Below are positions 45,530-54,981 of a DNA stretch of 64,000 nt, piece after piece (positions within the stretch are counted from its first letter, which is position 1; each line of letters begins with the position of its first letter). Below the pieces are notes generated by a model. That model was not told the origin of the DNA and searched no databases. It saw only the letters and a program-made list of their open reading frames with translations. The stretch comes from Orlajensenia leifsoniae (GTDB taxonomy: Bacteria > Actinomycetota > Actinomycetes > Actinomycetales > Microbacteriaceae): the NCBI RefSeq assembly GCF_004570845.1, contig NZ_SPQZ01000004.1, forward strand, positions 372,001 to 436,000, given 5' to 3'. Position numbers and translations under genes: made by a program.

Positions 45530-46140
45530 TGGCCAAGCTGTACTTCCGCTACGGAGCGATGAACTCCGGTAAGAGCACTGCCCTGCTGCAGGCGGCACAC
45601 AACTACGAGGAGCGCGGTCACGGCGTGCTGCTCGCCAAGCCGTCGATCGACACGAAGGGCGACCTCGGCATCCTGTCGCGCCTGGGCGTGGTGCGCGAGG
45701 TCGACTTCATCCTCGCTCCGGACACAGACGCCTACGCCGAGTTCCAGCGCCACCGTGCCGCCCAGGTCGCGGTGACCGGCCGCGACGTGAGCTGCCTCCT
45801 CGTCGACGAGGCGCAGTTCCTCACCGCCGAGCAGGCCGACGACCTGCTGCGCATCGCGATCCTCGAGAACGTCCCGGTGCTGGCCTACGGCATCCGGACC
45901 GATTTCCTCACCGTGGCCTTCCCCGGCAGCCGACGTCTGCTCGAGATCGCGCACAGCCTCGAGGAGCTGAAGACGATCTGTCGGTGCGGTCGCAAGGCGG
46001 TCTTCAACGCCCGCCTCGTCGACGGCGCCTTCGTCTTCGACGGCGACCAGGTGGCGATCGACGGGGTTCACGTCGGCTACGAGTCGCTGTGCGGATCGTG
46101 CTATCTGCAGGAGTCCGGCGGGCGGCTCGCCAACCGTTAG
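45529..46140 (+). CDS. tdk: Thymidine kinase
   Basis: Salvages thymidine to dTMP with ATP (EC 2.7.1.21). The 203-aa type II enzyme has the P-loop GAMNSGKST at residues 8-16, Walker B-like CLLVDEAQFL, and two zinc-binding pairs, CRCG and CGSC, in the lasso region. The ATG overlaps the regulator's TAA (TAATG), so translation is coupled. Confidence 0.95.
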   Translation: MAKLYFRYGAMNSGKSTALLQAAHNYEERGHGVLLAKPSIDTKGDLGILSRLGVVREVDFILAPDTDAYAEFQRHRAAQVAVTGRDVSCLLVDEAQFLTAEQADDLLRIAILENVPVLAYGIRTDFLTVAFPGSRRLLEIAHSLEELKTICRCGRKAVFNARLVDGAFVFDGDQVAIDGVHVGYESLCGSCYLQESGGRLANR

Positions 46141-46299
46141 TCGGCACGCCACCCCAATAGAAGGGCTAGGTTTGCCGGTGAGGGGCGAAATCCGCCCGAA
46201 ACTTGGCGACCGACGGTCGAGCCCTTTCGAGCCGTGTGCCAAAATGTACGACGCAGTACTACGTCTGCGACAACCACAAACCGGGGGACAGCAGAACCT

Positions 46300-47727
46300 A
46301 TGGAGATACGCGACTACGTCCGGATCCTGCACAAGAGCTGGATCCTCATCGTGGTCTTCGCGCTCCTCGGAATCGGGCTGGCCGCCGCGTATTCCATCCT
46401 CGTGGCCCCCAAGTACGAGGCGACGACGAAGCTCTACGTCTCGGTTCGCGCCGGTGAGGCCGCGGCCACCGGCGACCTCGTTCAGGGTACAAGCTTCGCT
46501 CGCCAGGCCGTCACCTCCTATGTCGACGTCGTCGCCAGCGCAGTAGTGCTCGACCGGGTCGTCAAGGAACTCGACCTGTCCGAGTCGAGCGCTCAGCTCG
46601 CGGCGCAGGTGACTGCATCGTCGCCCCTCAACACCGTTCTCATCGCCATCACCGTCACCGATGGTGATCCGGAGCAGGCGGCTCTCATCGCCAACTCCAT
46701 CGGATCGAACTTCTCCGACGTCGTCGTCAACAACCTCGAGAAGCCGTCGGGCGAGGCTCCGAGCCTGGTGAAGATCGAGACGATCCAGCCCGCCACGGCG
46801 CCGTCCCGACCGTCGAGCCCGAACGTTCCGCTGAACCTCATCCTCGGCGCGCTCATCGGACTCGCCGCCGGCATCGGCCTGGCGATCCTGCGCAGCGTGC
46901 TCGACACCCGCATCCACTCGCTGCACGACATCGAGCAGATCACCGACAAGCCCCTCCTCGGCGGCATCGCCCTCGACCCCGACGCGAAGAAGCGTCCGCT
47001 CATCGTGCACGCCGATCCGCGCAACCCGCGCGCCGAGTCCTTCCGCAGCCTCCGCACGAACCTCCAGTTCGTGAACGTCGAGGGTGGCCCGCGCAGCTTC
47101 GTCATCTCCAGCGCCGGTCCCGGTGAAGGCAAGTCGACCACGACAGCCAACCTGGCCATCTCGCTGGCGGAGACCGGTGCTCGCGTCGCGCTGATCGACG
47201 GCGACCTCCGTCTCCCCAAGATCGCCGAGTACATGGGCATCGAGGGTGGAGTCGGCCTGACCGACCTCCTCATCGGGCGAGCAACCCTCGCCGACGTGCT
47301 GCAGAAGTGGGGTCGGGGCAAGCTCTTCGTGCTCCCGGCGGGGCGCATCCCGCCGAACCCGAGCGAGCTGCTTGGGTCGCGGCCCATGGTCGAGCTCCTC
47401 GAGACTCTCTCCGAGCAGTTCGACTACATCCTCATCGACGCGCCGCCCCTCCTGCTGGTGACCGACGCCGCCGTCGTCTCGAAGTTCACCGGCGGCACCA
47501 TCCTCGTCGCCGCATCCGGAAGCACGAAGAAGCAGGAGCTCGCCGGTGCGGTACGTGCGCTGACGGCATCCGGCGGCCACCTCGCCGGTGTCGTCGTGAC
47601 CATGCTTCCGACCAAGGGTCCCGACAGCTACGGCTACGGCGCCTACACCTACGGCGTCATCCACGAGGAGGACGACGCCTCGGAGTCGGCCGCACCGGCC
47701 AAGACCCGCAGTCGACGGAAGCGCTGA
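46300..47727 (+). CDS. Polysaccharide co-polymerase/tyrosine autokinase fusion (Wzz-Wzc type)
   Basis: A 475-aa membrane protein controlling exopolysaccharide length and export. Two membrane helices (about 15-37 and 177-197) flank a Wzz-type extracellular domain. The BY-kinase domain follows: Walker A GPGEGKSTTT (Lys278), A' LIDGDLR and Walker B ILIDAPPL. The C-terminus has a tyrosine cluster (SYGYGAYTYG) that would be autophosphorylated. Actinobacteria commonly fuse the two halves, as here. It is the first gene of the polysaccharide locus; the adjacent phosphatase would reverse its phosphorylation. Confidence 0.9.
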   Translation: MEIRDYVRILHKSWILIVVFALLGIGLAAAYSILVAPKYEATTKLYVSVRAGEAAATGDLVQGTSFARQAVTSYVDVVASAVVLDRVVKELDLSESSAQLAAQVTASSPLNTVLIAITVTDGDPEQAALIANSIGSNFSDVVVNNLEKPSGEAPSLVKIETIQPATAPSRPSSPNVPLNLILGALIGLAAGIGLAILRSVLDTRIHSLHDIEQITDKPLLGGIALDPDAKKRPLIVHADPRNPRAESFRSLRTNLQFVNVEGGPRSFVISSAGPGEGKSTTTANLAISLAETGARVALIDGDLRLPKIAEYMGIEGGVGLTDLLIGRATLADVLQKWGRGKLFVLPAGRIPPNPSELLGSRPMVELLETLSEQFDYILIDAPPLLLVTDAAVVSKFTGGTILVAASGSTKKQELAGAVRALTASGGHLAGVVVTMLPTKGPDSYGYGAYTYGVIHEEDDASESAAPAKTRSRRKR

Positions 47728-47728
47728 C

Positions 47729-48316
47729 ATGGCGATCTCCATCCTCACGGTCTGCTCGGGGAACATCTGCCGGTCGCCCCTCGCCGAGCAGCTCCTGCGT
47801 CAGGGGCTGAGCGGGGTCGCGGATGCGACGGTCACGAGCGCCGGCACCATCGCGATGGTGGGGTCGTCGATGGCACCCCCGTCGCAGGTCCTCTCCGCTC
47901 GCTACGGGGCCACGGATGCGGCTGCGCACGTCGCGCGTCAGTTGACCGCGGATCAGATCGTCGAAGCCGACCTCGTGCTGGCCATGTCGCGTGACCACCG
48001 GCGAGCGATCGTCGAGATGGTGCCGAGTGCCGTCAGGAAGACCTTCACCCTCCGGGAGTTCGCGCGCCTCGTCGCCGAAGTGACCGACGAGGACCTGGCT
48101 GACGGGTTCATCCCCGGCTCGAAGCCGTTCTCATCGGCGGTCGCGGTCGCCTCGTCGTTCCGGGGGATCGTGGCGCCCGCCGACTCTCCCGACGACGACG
48201 ACGTCGTCGACCCCTACCGTCAGTCCAAGGCGGTCTACCAGACCTCGGCCGATCAGCTCGTTCCCGCAGTCCGCACCACAGTGTCGTTCATCGAGCGCGC
48301 CGCATCCGTCGGTTAG
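47729..48316 (+). CDS. Low-molecular-weight protein tyrosine phosphatase
   Basis: A 195-aa cytosolic phosphatase with the P-loop CSGNICRSP at residues 9-17 and the late general-acid DP (VVDPYRQS). It is longer than the usual 150 residues, with an insertion of about 40 residues (LADGFIPGSKPFSSAVAVAS region) before the DP loop. One base separates it from the kinase gene, so it is the expected Wzb-like partner dephosphorylating the tyrosine tail and cycling polymer assembly. Confidence 0.85.
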   Translation: MAISILTVCSGNICRSPLAEQLLRQGLSGVADATVTSAGTIAMVGSSMAPPSQVLSARYGATDAAAHVARQLTADQIVEADLVLAMSRDHRRAIVEMVPSAVRKTFTLREFARLVAEVTDEDLADGFIPGSKPFSSAVAVASSFRGIVAPADSPDDDDVVDPYRQSKAVYQTSADQLVPAVRTTVSFIERAASVG

Positions 48317-48327
48317 TCGGTCCTTCC

Positions 48328-49281
48328 ATGGCGAGACGAATCCCCGGCAGAACCGATCGCTCCTCAGGAGAGCGCTTCCGCACCCTGTGGATCGTCGGCA
48401 TCGCCGCCCTCGCGCTCGTCGTGCTGGTGCTGGTCTACGTCGCGCTCACGCAGAATCGCAATGCCCCTGACGGCGCCGCGGTGTCCACACCGGCGAGTTC
48501 GGCCCCGGTCGACCGTGCGACGCCGACGGTCGAACCGTCCGCCGAGCCGGTGGCGGTCGTCGGCCCGCCTTCGCGCACCCTCGCTGCCGTCGACGGCGAG
48601 CGCGCCTACCGAGCCGGCGTGGGCTCGTGCCCGGGCGACGAGCCCGTCGTCCAGTCGACGGACGACGGCGGATCATCCTGGTCCGACTTCACCGTGGCGG
48701 TCGAGCCTGCGGCGGCATCCGTCAGGTCGATCCTTCCCGGGAGCGGAGACTACGTCGCACTCGTGACGGCGGACGCCGCGAGCTGTGCCCCGCTGTTCGC
48801 CCGCTCCTACGTGGCCGGCGAGGAATGGGAGGCTGCCGACGAGGTCGACACGACCTGGCATCTCAGCCAGGATTCCGCGTCGGTCATCGCTCCCGGCGGC
48901 GGTGCATCGCAGCCGTGCGACCAGCCCGTGCAGGTCGCCGCGTCCAGCGAGACCGCGGCCGCCGTGCTCTGCGCCAGCTCGTCGATCATGACGACGACGG
49001 ATGCCGGAGGCTCGTGGAGCGAGCCGCTGTCGGTCACCGGCGCCGCGGCCGTCGCGCCCGGCGGTGACGGCTACCTGGTCGTGATCTCCGGTCAGAACGA
49101 CTGCAACGGTGCCCAGGTCGCCACCATCCCGGTGGACGCCGGCGCCGCGACGGATCCATCCACGTGCGTGGAGTCGGGCGCGGCTCCGCAGGACAACGCC
49201 GTGGCCCAGGGCGGCGACGCGATCTGGTTGTGGTCGGGCGATGCGTTCGCGCGCTCGACCGACGGGGGGCTGACATGGTGA
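48328..49281 (+). CDS. Membrane-anchored protein with BNR/Asp-box repeats
   Basis: A 317-aa protein with one N-terminal membrane helix (IVGIAALALVVLVLVYVAL) and a Pro/Thr-rich spacer. It then has an extracellular beta-propeller-like domain with three Asp-box motifs, STDDGGSSWS, TTDAGGSWSE and STDGGLTW. Full sialidase catalytic residues are not evident, so it is probably a binding or scaffold protein. It overlaps the next gene by 7 bp and is therefore part of the polysaccharide operon. I know no assigned role. Confidence 0.65.
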   Translation: MARRIPGRTDRSSGERFRTLWIVGIAALALVVLVLVYVALTQNRNAPDGAAVSTPASSAPVDRATPTVEPSAEPVAVVGPPSRTLAAVDGERAYRAGVGSCPGDEPVVQSTDDGGSSWSDFTVAVEPAAASVRSILPGSGDYVALVTADAASCAPLFARSYVAGEEWEAADEVDTTWHLSQDSASVIAPGGGASQPCDQPVQVAASSETAAAVLCASSSIMTTTDAGGSWSEPLSVTGAAAVAPGGDGYLVVISGQNDCNGAQVATIPVDAGAATDPSTCVESGAAPQDNAVAQGGDAIWLWSGDAFARSTDGGLTW

Positions 49282-51125
49282 GGCGCAGCCGCGTCCACGA
49301 CATCGTGGAGGCGGGCTACAAGAGGCGGCCCATCCGGTTCGGCTCCCAGTACATACTCGACGCGCTGGCCTGGTTCCTCGCGATCGCCCTCGCCGAACTG
49401 TTCCGCTACGAGTTCAACGCGATGCAGATCGCCGTCGTGCCCCTGCTCCTTCTGTCGCTCGCTGCCGCTGCTCTCCAGTACGGCATCGGGTTCATGTTCC
49501 ACCTCTATCAGGGCCGGTTCCCCTACGGCACCTTCGAGGAGGTGCGCGCGCTGAGCCTGGCCGCACTCGTCGTGGCGTTCCTTCTCGGCATCCCCGTGGC
49601 GATCTTCGGCAGCCTGCTCCACACGCCGCGCAGCACGATGTTCATCGCCCTCCCCATCGCGCTGCTGTTCATGTTCTCGGTGCGCTACCTCAAGCGTCTC
49701 TACGTAGAGCGTCATGCCCGCCCGGGCGAGGATGCGGAACGCACACTGATCTACGGCGCCGGTTACATCGGCACGTCGCTCATCCGTCGTATGACGACCG
49801 ACCCGCATTCGACGTATCTTCCTGTCGGGATCATCGACGATGATCCCGCCAAGCGCAATCGTCACATCGCCGGCGTTCCGGTACGCGGATCGATCGACCA
49901 GATCGAGCGCATCGTGGGCGACACGAATGCGCGGGTGCTCGTGATCGCCGTAGCCCGTGCCGATTCCGACTTCCTGCGTCGCATCTCCGACATCGGCGCG
50001 CGCTACAACCTGGCGGTCAAGGTCATGCCGCTGCTCGAGGACATCCTCGCGGGCAAGTCACGCGTGTCCGATCTGCGCGACATCGCCATCGAGGACATCA
50101 TCGGGCGGCATCCTGTCGACACGGAGATGGAGAGCATCGCCGGCTACCTCGCCGGCAAGCGCGTGCTGGTCACGGGCGCCGGCGGATCGATCGGCTCGGA
50201 GCTGTGCCGTCAGATCTCCAAGTTCAAGCCGTCCGAGCTCATCATGCTCGATCGAGACGAGACAGGCCTGCAGACCGCTCAACTCGGCACCAAGGGCCAC
50301 GGCCTTCTCGACTCCGACGAGGTCGTGCTGGCCGACATCCGCGAGGCCGACGTCATCCACCGCATCTTCGAGGCGCGTCGCCCTGAAGTGGTGTTCCACG
50401 CGGCGGCCCTCAAGCACCTCCCGATGCTCGAGCAGTACCCAGACGAGGCGTGGAAGACGAACGTTCTCGGGACCCTCAACGTGCTGAACGCCGCGCGCGA
50501 TGCCGGGGTGCTCACCTTCATCAACATCTCCACCGACAAGGCGGCGAACCCGACGAGCGTTCTCGGACACTCCAAGCGCGTGGCCGAGAAGCTCACCGCC
50601 TGGATGGCCGACGAGACCGGTCTGCGCTACCTCTCCGTGCGCTTCGGCAACGTGATCGGCAGCCGTGGCTCGATGCTCCCGACCTTCGCGTCGATGATCG
50701 AGGCCGGCGGCCCGCTCACAGTCACGCACCCCGACGTCACGCGCTACTTCATGACCATTCCCGAGGCCTGCCAGCTCGTGGTGCAGGCCGGCGGCATCGG
50801 CAAGCCCGGCGAGGTTCTCATCCTCGACATGGGCGAGCCCGTGCGCATCCTCGACATCGCCGAGCGCATGATCGATATGTCGGGCAAGGACATCACCATC
50901 GTCTTCACTGGTCTGCGCGAGGGGGAGAAGCTGCACGAGATCCTGGTCGGAACCGGCGAGACCGACGCCCGGCCGCTGCATCCGAAGATCTCCCATGCCA
51001 AGGTCGGGGGAATTTCACCCGAGCGTCTGGACAAGACAGGCTGGGAGGAGCGGATGCGCTCGCAGCCGCGCAACAACGACACGTCGCACATGCCTCGGAT
51101 CTCGACCGGGGGACACGCATCATGA
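49275..51125 (+). CDS. UDP-sugar 4,6-dehydratase, PglF/CapD type
   Basis: A 616-aa membrane enzyme converting UDP-GlcNAc to the 4-keto-6-deoxy sugar. Four hydrophobic segments (about 20-120) anchor it. A first Rossmann-like domain (TLIYGAGYIGTSLIRRM) precedes the catalytic SDR domain with VTGAGGSIGSELCRQ and HAAALKHLP. The usual Tyr of the SDR triad is represented by the N-K pair in the STDKAANPTSVLGHSKRVAE segment, as in this subfamily. The start at 49275 overlaps the previous stop. The product feeds the aminotransferase behind it (ATGA overlap). Confidence 0.88.
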   Translation: MVRRSRVHDIVEAGYKRRPIRFGSQYILDALAWFLAIALAELFRYEFNAMQIAVVPLLLLSLAAAALQYGIGFMFHLYQGRFPYGTFEEVRALSLAALVVAFLLGIPVAIFGSLLHTPRSTMFIALPIALLFMFSVRYLKRLYVERHARPGEDAERTLIYGAGYIGTSLIRRMTTDPHSTYLPVGIIDDDPAKRNRHIAGVPVRGSIDQIERIVGDTNARVLVIAVARADSDFLRRISDIGARYNLAVKVMPLLEDILAGKSRVSDLRDIAIEDIIGRHPVDTEMESIAGYLAGKRVLVTGAGGSIGSELCRQISKFKPSELIMLDRDETGLQTAQLGTKGHGLLDSDEVVLADIREADVIHRIFEARRPEVVFHAAALKHLPMLEQYPDEAWKTNVLGTLNVLNAARDAGVLTFINISTDKAANPTSVLGHSKRVAEKLTAWMADETGLRYLSVRFGNVIGSRGSMLPTFASMIEAGGPLTVTHPDVTRYFMTIPEACQLVVQAGGIGKPGEVLILDMGEPVRILDIAERMIDMSGKDITIVFTGLREGEKLHEILVGTGETDARPLHPKISHAKVGGISPERLDKTGWEERMRSQPRNNDTSHMPRISTGGHAS

Positions 51126-52267
51126 CGGCCGAGCGCATCTACATGTCCTCTCCCGACATGAGCGATCTCGAGGAGCAGTACCTCGTCTCAGCGCTCCGGT
51201 CCGGATGGGTGGCACCCCTCGGGCCCGATGTCGATGCCTTCGAACGCGAGCTCGCCGAGCGGGTGGGCGTAGTTCACGCCGTCGCGCTGAGCTCGGGTAC
51301 CGCTGCCCTGCACCTCGGCCTGTTGGGCCTCGGTGTCAAACGCGACGACATCGTGCTCACCTCGACCATGACGTTCGCGGCCACGGCGAATGCCATTGTC
51401 TACACGGGGGCGAAGCCGTACTTCATCGACTGCCTGCCCGAGACGGGCAACATGGATCCGGCCCTCCTCGAAGAAGCTCTCCAGAAGCTGACAGCCGCGG
51501 GCGAGAAGGTCGCGGCCATCGTTCCCGTCGACCTCCTCGGCAAGGCCGTCGACTACACGGCCATCGAGTCGATCGCAGCACGATACGGCGTTCCTGTGCT
51601 GGCGGATGCCGCAGAGTCGCTCGGAGCGACTCACCAGGGTCGTGCCGCCGGAAGCTTCGGGCGCGCATCGATCGTGTCGTTCAACGGCAACAAGATCATG
51701 ACCACGTCGGGCGGCGGCATGCTGCTGACCGATGACGGCGAGTTCGCCCAGCACGCGCGCTATCTCGCCACCCAGGCTCGGCAGCCCGTCGCGCACTACG
51801 AGCACGTCGACATCGGCTACAACTACCGCTTGAGCAACCTCCTGGCTGCCCTCGGCCGTGCCCAGCTCTCTCGTCTTGATGAGATGATTGGCCGCCGGCG
51901 GGCTATGCGCGACGTCTATAAGCAGGTCTTCGAAAATGTAGCCGGCGTCGAGGTTTTCGGCGCTGCCGGCGATGAGGCAGACAACGTCTGGCTTACGTCG
52001 ATACTTTTCGACGAGACCGCTCAGGGAAGCCCGGATGCCTTGCGTGCTCACTTCGCCGCTGACGGTATTGAGAGCCGCCCACTCTGGAAGCCTATGCACC
52101 TGCAGCCGGTCTTCGCGGGGAGTCGCGGGTTGATCAATGGATCGTCCGAGCGGCTCTTCCGGCGGGGTTTGACCCTTCCGAGCGGGTCCGCGCTGACCGC
52201 GGGCGAGAAGGCACGCGTCATCGACTCTTTGGACAGATTTGTTGGAGGGCACCCTTCAAATGTCTGA
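51122..52267 (+). CDS. PLP-dependent sugar aminotransferase (DegT/DnrJ/EryC1)
   Basis: A 381-aa enzyme transferring an amino group from glutamate to a 4-keto sugar. The PLP-lysine is in SFNGNKIMTTSGGGM, with SSGTAALHLGLLG binding the phosphate. Length is normal. Acting after the dehydratase it would make UDP-4-amino-4,6-dideoxy-GlcNAc. Composition changes inside the gene: to about 51860 the codons are strictly GC-ending, while after CTCTCTCGTCTTGATGAG they become mixed. The gene thus spans a recombination junction. It overlaps the next gene by 8 bp. Confidence 0.9.
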   Translation: MTAERIYMSSPDMSDLEEQYLVSALRSGWVAPLGPDVDAFERELAERVGVVHAVALSSGTAALHLGLLGLGVKRDDIVLTSTMTFAATANAIVYTGAKPYFIDCLPETGNMDPALLEEALQKLTAAGEKVAAIVPVDLLGKAVDYTAIESIAARYGVPVLADAAESLGATHQGRAAGSFGRASIVSFNGNKIMTTSGGGMLLTDDGEFAQHARYLATQARQPVAHYEHVDIGYNYRLSNLLAALGRAQLSRLDEMIGRRRAMRDVYKQVFENVAGVEVFGAAGDEADNVWLTSILFDETAQGSPDALRAHFAADGIESRPLWKPMHLQPVFAGSRGLINGSSERLFRRGLTLPSGSALTAGEKARVIDSLDRFVGGHPSNV

Positions 52268-53315
52268 AACAGGTGGCGAGGTCGCGATCGGATCGGATTT
52301 CGCGTCCGAGAATCCAGCTTCTAGACCTACGGCCGTGCCGTGGGAGACTCAGCCGGGCGGCCCGACGCTTTATCTTGAGACTGGGCGACAGGTCCTTGGT
52401 CTGATAGCGGATCGGGAAGGTTCATCAGGGATTCGCACTGTTCTCCTGCCGGCCCATTTCTGCGAAAGTATGGCGCAGCCGTTTGCCGAGCGCGGATGGA
52501 GAATCCTCCTTCTCCCATTGAAGCCGGATCTCAGATTCGATCTGGCCGCCTGCCGTGAGGTGCTTGCAGCGCTGAACGGGCCGGCCCTCGCCGTGATCAT
52601 GAGCTTCTTCGGCAGCCAGCCCGATGTCGCACATCGCCGATTGGCCAAAGAACTCCGCGAGCAGTCCGTCGTCGTCGTGGAGGACGAGACCCATCGGGTA
52701 TTTCGCCCAGGCGGTGCTGTCGACGCCGACTACTACTTCGGGAGTATGCGCAAATTGCTGCCCGTCGCGGATGGTGCGTACTTGCGAGGTCTTGAGGGCA
52801 CCATTCGTGACTCAATCGCACGAGGGATAGGCGCGGGTGCACGATGGTCACCGATGGACGAGAAGCTCGGCGATTTAGAAGCCGACAGGCCGTCCACTGC
52901 AGGCCTGTTCCGGTCCGCGAACGCGGAACTGGAGTCTTCAATTGAGCCTCGGACTGCATCCGTGCGGACTCTTAACACCATTCAACGGATGGACTTCGAG
53001 TGGATGGTCGCCCGACGCATTGAGAACCAGGCCGAGTTGTTGACGGGATTGAGGTCCTGGGGCGATCTTCAGGTGGTGAGCGAGGCCTCCCCTAGCGTTC
53101 CGTCTCACTTGGTTGTGAGCGTCCCTAATCCCGGGGAACTTCAGCGAAGACTCTCCGATCATCGAATATACTGCCCCATTCACTGGCCGCGACCCTCCTT
53201 CATCGACGATGCCGAGCCGTGGAGGGAAGATCTCATCTCTTTGCCGGTGGACCACCGCTACGGCCCGGCGGACATGAGGCGATTGTCGGATGCCATCCGA
53301 GTGGCCATCGCATGA
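52260..53315 (+). CDS. PLP-dependent-transferase-fold protein of unknown role
   Basis: A 351-aa protein with a DegT-like fold: FVRPGGAVDADYYFGSMRKLLPVADGAYL holds a Lys in the PLP position (SMRK), and EDETHRVF supplies the acidic partner. The N-terminus is short and the usual phosphate-binding SSGT loop is not visible, so it may be a specialised or inactive aminotransferase. Start ATG 52260 overlaps the aminotransferase. It overlaps by 4 bp with a FemAB-like protein, a pair often seen in polysaccharide loci, perhaps for adding an amino acid to a sugar. Confidence 0.6.
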   Translation: MSETGGEVAIGSDFASENPASRPTAVPWETQPGGPTLYLETGRQVLGLIADREGSSGIRTVLLPAHFCESMAQPFAERGWRILLLPLKPDLRFDLAACREVLAALNGPALAVIMSFFGSQPDVAHRRLAKELREQSVVVVEDETHRVFRPGGAVDADYYFGSMRKLLPVADGAYLRGLEGTIRDSIARGIGAGARWSPMDEKLGDLEADRPSTAGLFRSANAELESSIEPRTASVRTLNTIQRMDFEWMVARRIENQAELLTGLRSWGDLQVVSEASPSVPSHLVVSVPNPGELQRRLSDHRIYCPIHWPRPSFIDDAEPWREDLISLPVDHRYGPADMRRLSDAIRVAIA

Positions 53316-54337
53316 CCGCTATCGCGATGAGGCATGCGGCGATCGCGCCGCCAAGCGTGTACTTCACGACGGCCTACGGCCAGGCGGATGCCACCGGTTC
53401 GGCGAGCGCGGATTGGATCAGCCTGAGCTCTGCGGACGGCCGTTGGCAAATCCCTCTCGTAGTGACGAAGGCAGCCGAGGGCGTGAAATTCGCTAGCACT
53501 CCCAATGGCTACGCAGGCATATGGGCAGATCCGGACTTGAGTCGCTCTGAGATCGACGCGTCTTGGCAGGCATCCCTCGCCGCGCTCGGTTCCGCGGGAA
53601 TCGTAACCGTCTTTCTCAGATTCGCGCCCTTCGCTCCGGACGCGCGTTTCGATGGACTGCCTGGTCTCGACGCGCAGAGGATATCGGCCACCTGTTTGGT
53701 GCACGTGGACGCCAGCGACGCGATGTGGGGCCGAATGGCCGGGCGAGCGCGTACGGCAATCAGGAAGGCTTCCAACACGGGAATGCGGGTCGCGGTTGCT
53801 CCTATGGAGGGGGCTCAGTCCGATTCCATGCGGCGATTCCGCCGACTATATGACTCAACGATGAACCGGATTGGTGCGGCCGAAAGATACCGCTTCGATG
53901 ACTCGTACTTCTCGAGGCTCGCAGAGCTTGGGTCCCGTCTCCACGTCGCCTCCGTGGTCGACTCGCGCGGGGAGACGGTGGCTGCGGCACTCGTCTTGCT
54001 CGATCCGACAGTCGCCCATTATCACCTTGCAGGTTCCGATCCTGAGGCAGCCCGATCTGGCGCCAACAACCTTCTGGTCTGGGGAATCATGGAACACGCA
54101 CAACGAGTGGGGAGGACGGCTGTGCATCTAGGCGGAGGGCGCTCCGATCGCGACTCGTTGCATAAGTTCAAGTCGAGCTTCGGGAGCGAAGACATGGATT
54201 TCAGGATCGGCCGCCTTGTCGTCGACGAAGACCGATACCTGAGTCTCATCGACAAACGGGCGAAGGAACTGAGTACGTCTCCATCCGCGCTCCTGGCCCA
54301 GGGCTTTTTCCCAGCGTTTGCGATTCAACCATCGTGA
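53312..54337 (+). CDS. FemAB/GNAT-like transferase
   Basis: A 341-aa protein of two GNAT-like lobes as in FemAB/BioF2-like transferases. The second lobe has GRARTAIRKASNTGMRV and YHLAGSDPEAARSGANNLLVW, typical of the family's acyl-acceptor side. Such proteins attach amino acids, from tRNA, to peptidoglycan or to sugars. Here, within a polysaccharide cluster and next to a PLP protein, modification of a sugar amine is likely. Its start overlaps the previous stop (ATGA) and its end overlaps the next start (GTGA). Confidence 0.65.
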   Translation: MTAIAMRHAAIAPPSVYFTTAYGQADATGSASADWISLSSADGRWQIPLVVTKAAEGVKFASTPNGYAGIWADPDLSRSEIDASWQASLAALGSAGIVTVFLRFAPFAPDARFDGLPGLDAQRISATCLVHVDASDAMWGRMAGRARTAIRKASNTGMRVAVAPMEGAQSDSMRRFRRLYDSTMNRIGAAERYRFDDSYFSRLAELGSRLHVASVVDSRGETVAAALVLLDPTVAHYHLAGSDPEAARSGANNLLVWGIMEHAQRVGRTAVHLGGGRSDRDSLHKFKSSFGSEDMDFRIGRLVVDEDRYLSLIDKRAKELSTSPSALLAQGFFPAFAIQPS

Positions 54338-54981
54338 GAGGCGACCGATATGTTGCGGTGAGGGTGCCGATCGAACGGCTTTCGGCTGTGATACTGCTCA
54401 TTTTGGCGCTGCCCCTTCTCGCTGCGACGTCGATCATCGTAAAGAGCTCCATGGGTAGTCCCGTCCTCTTCACGCAAGCTCGTGTCGGGCGTAATGGTCG
54501 CCATTTCCGTCTATTCAAGTTCCGGACGATGGTCCACGGCGCTGAGCAGGCCGGTGGTGGCTACATGCCGCCTGAACTCGACCTCATTCCGCCGCTGGGT
54601 AAGTTCCTGCGTCGGACAAGCATTGACGAGATCCCACAACTGTTGAACATCATCCGCGGGGAGATGTCATTCGTAGGGCCACGGCCCGCTCTGCCGTCGC
54701 AATACGCCCGGTACACGGAATTTCAAAAGCACCGCGTGGATGTCCCTCCAGGAGTGACGGGACTGGCCCAGGTGAGGTATAGGAACGATGCGCCGTGGAG
54801 CGCAAGGATCGTTGCCGACGTCGAGTACGTGGAGAACATCAGCCCGATTTTGGACCTGAAGATATTGTTCGCGACGATAGCGACTGTTTTCGGCGGCCGA
54901 GGAATCCGGCACGATCAGACCGTAGCGGACGTGGACGACCTCGGTCATGCTCAACCGGAGGAGAGAAATGACGAACAGTAA
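54334..54981 (+). CDS. Phosphoglycosyl transferase (initiating sugar transferase)
   Basis: A 215-aa monotopic membrane enzyme of the bacterial sugar transferase family, moving sugar-1-phosphate from UDP-sugar to undecaprenyl phosphate. A single reentrant hydrophobic segment (LSAVILLILALPLLAATSIIV) precedes the core, with the motif FKFRTM, the catalytic DE pair in RTSIDEIPQL, and MSFVGPRPALP and GVTGLAQV. It has only the short catalytic half (PglC-like), not the long WbaP type. It probably begins each repeat unit with the amino-deoxy sugar built by its neighbours. Confidence 0.9.
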   Translation: MRGDRYVAVRVPIERLSAVILLILALPLLAATSIIVKSSMGSPVLFTQARVGRNGRHFRLFKFRTMVHGAEQAGGGYMPPELDLIPPLGKFLRRTSIDEIPQLLNIIRGEMSFVGPRPALPSQYARYTEFQKHRVDVPPGVTGLAQVRYRNDAPWSARIVADVEYVENISPILDLKILFATIATVFGGRGIRHDQTVADVDDLGHAQPEERNDEQ

